This document shows, piece after piece, positions 58,550-64,000 of a DNA stretch of 64,000 nucleotides. Origin of the DNA: Perca fluviatilis. Its lineage: Eukaryota > Chordata > Actinopteri > Perciformes > Percidae. The stretch covers positions 14,057,129 to 14,121,128 of the forward strand of contig NC_053134.1 in assembly GCF_010015445.1 (NCBI RefSeq), in the 5' to 3' direction. The translations under genes were made by a program, and so were the position numbers. The notes beneath the pieces are model-generated. The model made no database searches, was not told the origin of the DNA, and saw only the letters and a list, made by a program, of their open reading frames with translations. Position 1 is the stretch's first letter. Every line of letters begins with the position of its first letter.

Positions 58550-59944
58550 ACTTCAGTTTAATTGCTGTGGACTCCAAAGCTACAAAGACTGGGAGTCCTT
58601 GATTCCAGACTCCTGCTTGTGTGATGGACTGGACAACAGCTCCAGATGTGTAAATCATTCAATCTTCAAACAGGTATACAAAGTGTACTGCAGTGTGTGT
58701 ATTGCATATACAATATGTCGTCTATTTTATAGTGTTTAGTACGGACATATAATGTTTTTTTTTCTGCTTTAGGCTGGAGTTGGAAACTACAGCCTTGTTT
58801 ATGAGAAGGTAAAATGTAGCCCTAAATGAACTGAGAACAAATTGACTAACACTTTTGGCTATTTTAATTGAAGATCTCTGTATTTTCTTTTACTTCATTT
58901 AATTTTTTGTGTATTTTCCTGTGAAAGAAATCCGCTTATAGATATATTATTTGCATTATTTATAATGTTTTAAGTGTTAAACTCTTATACTACCTCAGTT
59001 TTCAGTGGCTTTAAATTGCAGAAAACAAAGAGAGATGAAAACCCTTCATTATTAACACATTGTGTGTGTGCATGTGTGTGTGTATGTGTGTGTGTGTGTG
59101 TGTCTCTGTGTGTGTGTGTGTGTGTGTTGTGTGTAGCCTTGTCTTCCTACAGTCTTATCCCTTGTAAAAAGACGCACCTCCACGTTTTGGGTCGCCATGA
59201 CATCTTGGGTAAAGAGTATTATATTCAAATCGGGTTATTTCACTTGTTTGCACATACATTAAAGACGCAGTGTATTCCTCTTACATCACATAAATAAAAT
59301 GGCATAAGACCGTCCTACTTCTTTCCTTTCTTTAGCCTAATTATCTCACACGGATGGTCAAATATCTTTGTTTTCTTCAAATGTCGCAATTGAAAAGTCG
59401 TGTATTCTGAAATTCCATTGTGTTTCTCTAATGATGTATTTTGTATTTCAATAATGTGTTTTATCCAGCATAGTTCTTTGTCTTTTTTTTTGTCTTTGGC
59501 CTCCAGGGCCACCATAGAAAAGATACATCATACCAGATGCCCTTAAAAATGTCCTTATTTCCTAATTTATTCAGATCCACTTCACTGGTGTTCCCATTCT
59601 CTTCTTTATATTGTGTATAGTGGCCACTTTGTTAAAGCTTGGGTATTGGGTAAGTACCTAGACATGATGGCAAATTTAGACAGAAATAACATTTGTGTTC
59701 AAATATGAACCAACTAACACAAAGCAATATCTTTTCCTTGTGTACTCAGGTAATTCACAATATATGTGTGTATGTTTGGAAGAACAGTACCATTGGAGAG
59801 GAAATGGTTCCAGTGGTGTTCATCAGAAAGGACAATAACAACCAAACAGAGGAGGAGAACAGGAAAGACAGGGAGGCAAAAGAAAGCGGCATTGATGGCG
59901 GTGTAGTCTTAGACATAGAAGACACTACAAGTGGAGGAGTGTGA
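55537..59944 (+). CDS. Tetraspanin-family membrane protein, nine exons
   Basis: The joined product has 304 codons and four hydrophobic spans: about residues 15-45, 66-89, 99-117 and 219-248. Between spans 3 and 4 is a large loop with NCCG (about 166-169), further cysteines in PDSCLC and SSRC, one in TICH before the CCG, and sequons NQT, NSS, NHS and NYS. This is the tetraspanin plan: a plasma or intracellular membrane organiser, with a CCG-containing large extracellular loop. The charged C-terminal tail of about 55 residues is long for the family. All introns are phase 0. The chosen ATG (55537) has G at -3 and G at +4; the frame is open upstream to about 55138, so a longer N terminus is possible but does not look like protein. 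I cannot name the subfamily. Confidence 0.85.
55643..55679. repeat. (TAGA)n in tetraspanin intron 1
   Basis: About nine tetranucleotide units, 20 bases after the exon 1 donor. Confidence 0.95.
56089..56169 (+). CDS. Tetraspanin exon 2
   Basis: 81 nt, 27 codons, acceptor TGCTTTGCAG, donor GTGAGA. Completes span 1 (VWCVLLLILTASGLLL) and encodes the small extracellular loop with FECGNSE. Confidence 0.85.
56697..56822 (+). CDS. Tetraspanin exon 3
   Basis: 126 nt, 42 codons, acceptor TTCTTGTAG, donor GTATGT. Encodes span 2 (LVYFWSGFSLMVCMLLLQ) and a basic cytoplasmic turn (ELWRRNGFYARV). Confidence 0.87.
56915..56986 (+). CDS. Tetraspanin exon 4
   Basis: 72 nt, 24 codons, acceptor TTCTCTTAAG, donor GTAGGC. 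Encodes span 3 (SIVAASVLLLNMLLSVGFW) and the start of the large loop (EKENQ). Confidence 0.85.
57275..57400 (+). CDS. Tetraspanin exon 5, large loop
   Basis: 126 nt, 42 codons, acceptor TTGCCTCTAG, donor GTAAGG. Encodes helical loop sequence VIKQFEKRYLALLPL then NQTDTICHSLNNVYRWQAE, with one sequon and one cysteine. Confidence 0.87.
57571..58091. mobile_element. AGGTCCCAT-family MITE with TTAA on both sides
   Basis: Terminal repeats AGGTCCCATGACATG and CATGCCATGGAACCT (13 of 15) between TTAA at 57567-57570 and 58092-58095. Lies in tetraspanin intron 5. The middle (57737-57910) is homopolymer-rich and probably miscalled. Confidence 0.8.
58160..58264 (-). mobile_element. Inverted partial copy of the AGGTCCCAT MITE
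   Basis: Reverse complement of the first about 110 bases of 57571-58091, ending CATGTCATGGGACCT. It faces the full copy about 70 bp away. Confidence 0.75.
58473..58548. repeat. (GT)n touching the tetraspanin exon 6 acceptor
   Basis: 76-nt run ending eight bases before the exon. Confidence 0.97.
58557..58673 (+). CDS. Tetraspanin exon 6, CCG motif
   Basis: 117 nt, 39 codons. Begins FNCCGLQSYKDWESL, the hallmark tetraspanin CCG, then PDSCLCDG and SSRCVNHS. The acceptor is CACTTCAG, immediately preceded by a GT microsatellite instead of a normal pyrimidine tract. Donor GTATAC. Confidence 0.9.
58773..58808 (+). CDS. Tetraspanin exon 7 (36 nt)
   Basis: 12 codons, AGVGNYSLVYEK, acceptor TTCTGCTTTAG, donor GTAAAA. 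Short in-frame exon with one sequon; inclusion could vary without shifting the frame. Confidence 0.75.
59061..59134. repeat. Interrupted (GT)n
   Basis: In tetraspanin intron 7. Confidence 0.93.
59575..59649 (+). CDS. Tetraspanin exon 8, fourth membrane span
   Basis: 75 nt, 25 codons, acceptor TTTATTCAG, donor GTAAGT. Encodes IHFTGVPILFFILCIVATLL, the start of span 4. Confidence 0.85.
59750..59944 (+). CDS. Tetraspanin exon 9, C-terminal tail and stop
   Basis: 195 nt with TGA at 59942-59944, acceptor TGTACTCAG. Encodes the end of span 4 (VIHNICVYVWKN) and a charged tail with TEEENRKDREAKESG, then VVLDIEDTTSGGV. The last residues are compatible with a weak C-terminal PDZ ligand (inference). 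Confidence 0.83.
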   Translation, partial: VIHNICVYVWKNSTIGEEMVPVVFIRKDNNNQTEEENRKDREAKESGIDGGVVLDIEDTTSGGV

Positions 59945-60349
59945 GAAGGCTGCAGGACGAGTTTGACCCGCCTCGTGTACAACGCCAGGTTCAATGCATG
60001 TGTCCATGATCCTGTTAGAGGAAGGTTCGCCGCTGGTACCCACTGGTGCTGCGTTGGTTTGATGCCAACAACCCCGCCGCCATGTCTTTGGGGATTGCGA
60101 CACCATGTTTTGAGTGTTTTTGAAAAAAACACTACAACTACAACTATTTGTGAGCTAAAGTCTCTTAATTTGTCATATTGCAAAATTGTAATAATAACCT
60201 GCTAATTTACTCACACTATGCGTAAATAGCTCAGGGTGTGGCCGTATGGATGAGAATGTCTGTGTCAGTTGCAAGAACAGATAAGCTACTCTGAATTGTC
60301 ATAGTGCCATCAGGTCAAAATTGGAATTTGTCCAATACTTTGGTTTATG

Positions 60350-60355
60350 AATAAA
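60350..60355 (+). promoter_or_regulatory. AATAAA poly(A) signal of the tetraspanin gene
   Basis: Canonical hexamer about 405 bases after the stop codon. It is the first AATAAA found in the 3' region on this strand. Confidence 0.55.
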
Positions 60356-61159
60356 AACACTTGCAAAAGTAATGACAAATGTCAAAATCAAAAGTTAGGA
60401 GTGAGGAAAGGTCAGGGGATCACCAAAGTCATCCAAATTCATCCTCAGGGGACCACGAATGTCCGTTCAAAATGGCAACGCATCTAATAGTTGAGATATT
60501 TCAATCTGCCAAAGTGGCAGACAGACCAACAGACCAACAGAAAAGCTTGTGCCTTCCTGCTTCATTGTCCGATACAGTGACTATGGTTACAGGATGGGAA
60601 TGGTTTGTCATGTCTCAACAAAATAACACAATGTCAACTTTATGGTCTTGTGATGGGAAACCATGGCATGTTTAGAAGACGTTGCCTAGCAATCCCCCTC
60701 TGATTTTCCATCATTGCAGAACTAATCTAATATAGCCCACAGTAGGCAGAGCAGGAAGCTCTGGCTGACTGCAGTTAACGTAATCAGCAGTAAATTGTCA
60801 TTAGACTGTGTGGGTGAGACGGATAGTATGGACTTCATCACTGTGGGCTAGTAACACAATATTGTGCGTATTTTTCTACACATTTAGTTTCAAATCTGAC
60901 ACCCTTAAAGCATCTATAATCAATACTTTTATGATATGTATCAAACAATGTGAAACCGTTCGCTTACAGTGATAAACCTACAGAGAATTATCACCTGGCT
61001 TTACAGAGCTTTAAAGTGAGTATCAGATCATTGTTTAGCTGTCCAGCCCGAAACGTTCCTATTTTTGGTTCACTCCCATCACTCCCAAAACGTCATTTTC
61101 GGCCGCAGCTGCCAGCTGCTTTCACCCAAACAACTCTAAAAACCCACTGTACACTTGAG

Positions 61160-61530
61160 GTGCGAATCTTCACTGATCTCCCGATTCGATTACAATTATC
61201 ATGTCAGCGATTCAATTCGATTCGATATCTCGATGCATCACGATGCGTCCAATACATTTTTCTATTAAAGCCATGTAGGATATTTAATTCATAGCTTTTC
61301 AAGCTTCAAAAACAAAACACTCTGCAGTGCTCTAATACTAAATACATTGGATACATAAAACTACAGCACTGAGCACATGGCACTTCCTGAATGTGCAAAA
61401 CATAACAGAATATGTAAACAGAAATGTTGTTAGGCCTACATTAAATTGTAAACAGAAATAATCAATTATGAGCCTGCCGATTATCGATGCAGCATCGTCC
61501 GTGTCCACGATTCGATGTATCGATTATTTG
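61160..61530. repeat. CGATTCGATT-rich dispersed repeat
   Basis: GATTCAATTCGATTCGATAT at about 61210 and an inverted GATTCGATGTATCGATTA at about 61508 bound a 300-bp AT-rich core; hAT-like in style but no terminal AGGGCTG seen. Confidence 0.4.
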
Positions 61531-62119
61531 AAGCTAATTGAGACTATCAGCTCCACACAACTCTCTCTGGATTTCTCAGCATGGCTGTGTTCAGAAGATT
61601 GTGTGTTGTCCGGTGACTTTTGCGCACAGAAACTTAAGTGAAGATAATGACCTCTTCTGAAGAGTCCATCATGTTTTTTTTCAATCCTCCGTGTCCTCCG
61701 TGGCTACTAGCAACTGCGTGGGGAAGGGGTGGGGGCGTGTGCACGATCACATAAGGCTTGTGTTATGTGGATGCGCCGACAGTGTTGTTTTCATTACTTA
61801 GAATTCCTCATTGAGGAGACAGAAACTACGCAGAAATTAGCTTTAAAGTGAGAGTAGTAACATGTACTGTAACAAAAACTATTCTTCAGAGGTTTTGCTG
61901 CTACAGCCTCACTTGGTCTGTTATAATTGGTGGCTTACTAATAGTGGCTAATGGCAGCACATGTACTGTAGATATTGCTGTAAAACTGATATTACGGAGT
62001 CAGTTTGCAGACTTTATGAGTCTGCATTGTGCTACTGTTACACTACATTGTGATATACACATTTATCCCACAATTGTGGCTATGCGTTTAGTAAAAAGTA
62101 GTTTTAAATGACTAGAATT

Positions 62120-62127
62120 TATATATT

Positions 62128-62184
<57 letters not shown>
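62120..62184. repeat. (TA)n
   Basis: AT-only tract able to form a hairpin. Confidence 0.93.
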
Positions 62185-62187
<3 letters not shown>

Positions 62188-62339
62188 TATGATAATGTTA
62201 TCACCATGATCATATGTACTGAATGTAAAAATTTAACATGTAGTGAATCTGGTCATTACAGTTAAATGTAGTGCAGTAAAACATATTTGTCCACAAGGTA
62301 TGTACAGTTATGTAATTGGCAGTTGAAATGTATCTTTCG

Positions 62340-62515
62340 CAAACCCATCTAGAGCAGTTTGGGTGGTGCCTCAATCAAGGGCACCTCGGCAGTGTCCAGG
62401 AAGTGAACTGGCACCTCTCCAGCTGCCAGTCCACACACTATACTTGGCCCGTACAGGGACTTGAACTGACAACCCTCCGGTTCCAATGCCAAGTGACTGA
62501 GCTACAGCTGCCCCA
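62340..62515 (-). mobile_element. tRNA-derived SINE of a second family
   Basis: On the minus strand: A box TGTAGCTCAGTC and B box GTTCAAGTCCC, followed by a body with a TGCCGAGGTGCCC-type motif. Common-looking in fish DNA; boundaries approximate. Confidence 0.65.
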
Positions 62516-63110
62516 TTTTTGTTTCTATTATAGTTTAGTGTTCAGTCACAATCTTAAACACTTGAGGATGAGCTTTTCACGCAACAAAAAATAAAGACAA
62601 GAATCAATCATTTAAACATTTCAAGTTTCTTTTAATGGGTTTGACAAAACCTTTGACATGTTTGTGGAAAAAATATGCTTCAATAACGTTTGAAGTGTAA
62701 CATATTTAGGGTAAATTGTAAAACTTTGTAACACATACGTAAACAATAATTTAAATAAATTAAATTCTGGACAAGATCAACTCATACCATGTAAAAAATA
62801 AGGATTAGCTTTATGAATTAAACTTACCACTCAGATTTCAAACATTGTAAACAAGTACAAAGACAAAACATTTAAGAAGTGAGACCTGAAGTAAGACAAA
62901 AAACAAATGTACGCTGTGGTTACAGTCAGAGGCCTTGCGTGTATTTCTTTTTGCGTGTGCTTTGATTTACTCACTCTTAGTTCAAGTACAAAATAATTAA
63001 ATACTAGCAAAAACATGTTTTCTAGACTCCCACCAGGTCAAGATCAGAGATTCATTTTTGTCCCTCAAGCCCTGAGCTTCCTGGTTTTAGTGGCATGGCT
63101 CTATTGTAAA

Positions 63111-63239
<129 letters not shown>

Positions 63240-63970
63240 GTTTGAAGAATGTAAAAGTATCTGAAGTATGTACAGAGGCAAATGTCATCTGTAAACAACT
63301 TTACACCACAGCTGTTTGAGTGTCCTGGTTTACTTCCTGTCTGGCTGTCCCTCTGTCAATACGCAGCTGCTGTGTCCTCCGCGTGATTTGACTCAACGAT
63401 GAGGGACAGTTTCAGTTCTCTGGATCAGACAAAGTAAATTTTAGATATTAAATTGTGAATAGGACTTACAAGCTACTAACATTCAATGCTTTCGATTGAA
63501 GCTTGTCTGCCATATTTTACGATGTCATCACTTTAAAAAAAAAAAATAAAAATGTAATTTATGGTGCTGTTAGATTGCTGCTAGACTGCCCCGTTAATAC
63601 AGGCGCGTACCTCCCTTTGTGTGCAGCAAGCAGGAGAGCAAACAATTGTTTTTGAAAGGCTAAATGCACACAAATATGTATTGAAGCTGAATATTTAATT
63701 AGACAAAAACATGTTTTGGGAATTTTAGAAATTACATTAATCTTTGTTCAATATATTTTGACTTTTGGACTTTATAACGCTTTGGAGTTATTGGAAATGT
63801 TTGAATCACACGAGTCGGTGACAATTCTACCACTGGAATGTAATTCATCAAATAGTAATACTAATAATATTTGTATAGCCTAATCTTGATCTGCAACTGT
63901 GCAAAAACAGAGTTTAAACAGAAAGAACAGACATGCATTCAAGTGTTCATTTAGAATTTGAAACGTTAAG

Positions 63971-64000
63971 AATGAAGCTTTGAACTATTCGGTACAGCCC
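63971..64000. mobile_element. hAT terminus cut by the window edge
   Basis: The last bases ATTCGGTACAGCCC equal the right end of the element at 16510-17481. The expected TA and 8-bp duplication would lie just outside. A related short end, ATTCGGACCAGCCCTA, occurs at about 37640-37655. Confidence 0.5.

Noticed and set aside
62316..62594. 92-codon frame with CLNQGHLGSVQ-like text
   Set aside because: It translates the antisense of a tRNA-derived SINE.

Overview
The window looks like teleost fish nuclear DNA. It has vertebrate-style split genes with GT-AG introns, very dense CA/GT/CT microsatellites, tRNA-derived SINEs, a LINE fragment, and many short DNA transposons of hAT type and TTAA-target type. 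Nothing in it is prokaryotic. I see two host genes. No rRNA, functional tRNA or CRISPR array was found.

Gene 1 is on the minus strand and fills most of positions 1170-48486: PTPN12 (PTP-PEST), a cytosolic protein tyrosine phosphatase. I could place 15 coding exons with consistent reading phase, giving 744 codons. They run from the start codon at 48486 to an exon at 1241-1170 that carries the conserved C-terminal proline-rich (CTH) motif. The last coding exon or exons must lie left of position 1. Intron 1 is very large (about 21 kb, 26957-48384) and is full of transposons. The presumed promoter, with three CCAAT boxes, lies at about 48490-49130.

Gene 2 is on the plus strand at 55537-59944: a four-pass tetraspanin-family protein of 304 codons in nine exons, all joined in phase 0. 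It has the CCG motif and four N-glycosylation sequons in the large extracellular loop. I cannot assign it to a named tetraspanin. The two genes are head to head, about 6.4 kb apart, with no sign that they work in one pathway.

Layout: 1-6490 intron 14 and the CTH exon of PTPN12; 6491-26956 PTPN12 coding exons 14 to 2; 26957-48384 intron 1; 48385-49130 exon 1 and promoter; 49130-55530 intergenic DNA with a 190-nt pure pyrimidine tract and a fold-back element; 55537-60355 tetraspanin gene; 60356-64000 intergenic DNA ending in a hAT terminus.

Points most worth a second look: (a) PTPN12 exon 14 reads through its own donor for about 40 codons to a stop followed three bases later by AATAAA, suggesting a short isoform without the CTH motif; (b) a GT repeat ends eight bases before the 3' splice site of the tetraspanin CCG exon; (c) transposons with clear target-site duplications, including a nested hAT pair, a SINE with a perfect 15-bp duplication, a fold-back element and a set of MITEs at TTAA sites; (d) three stretches that look like consensus or assembly errors.
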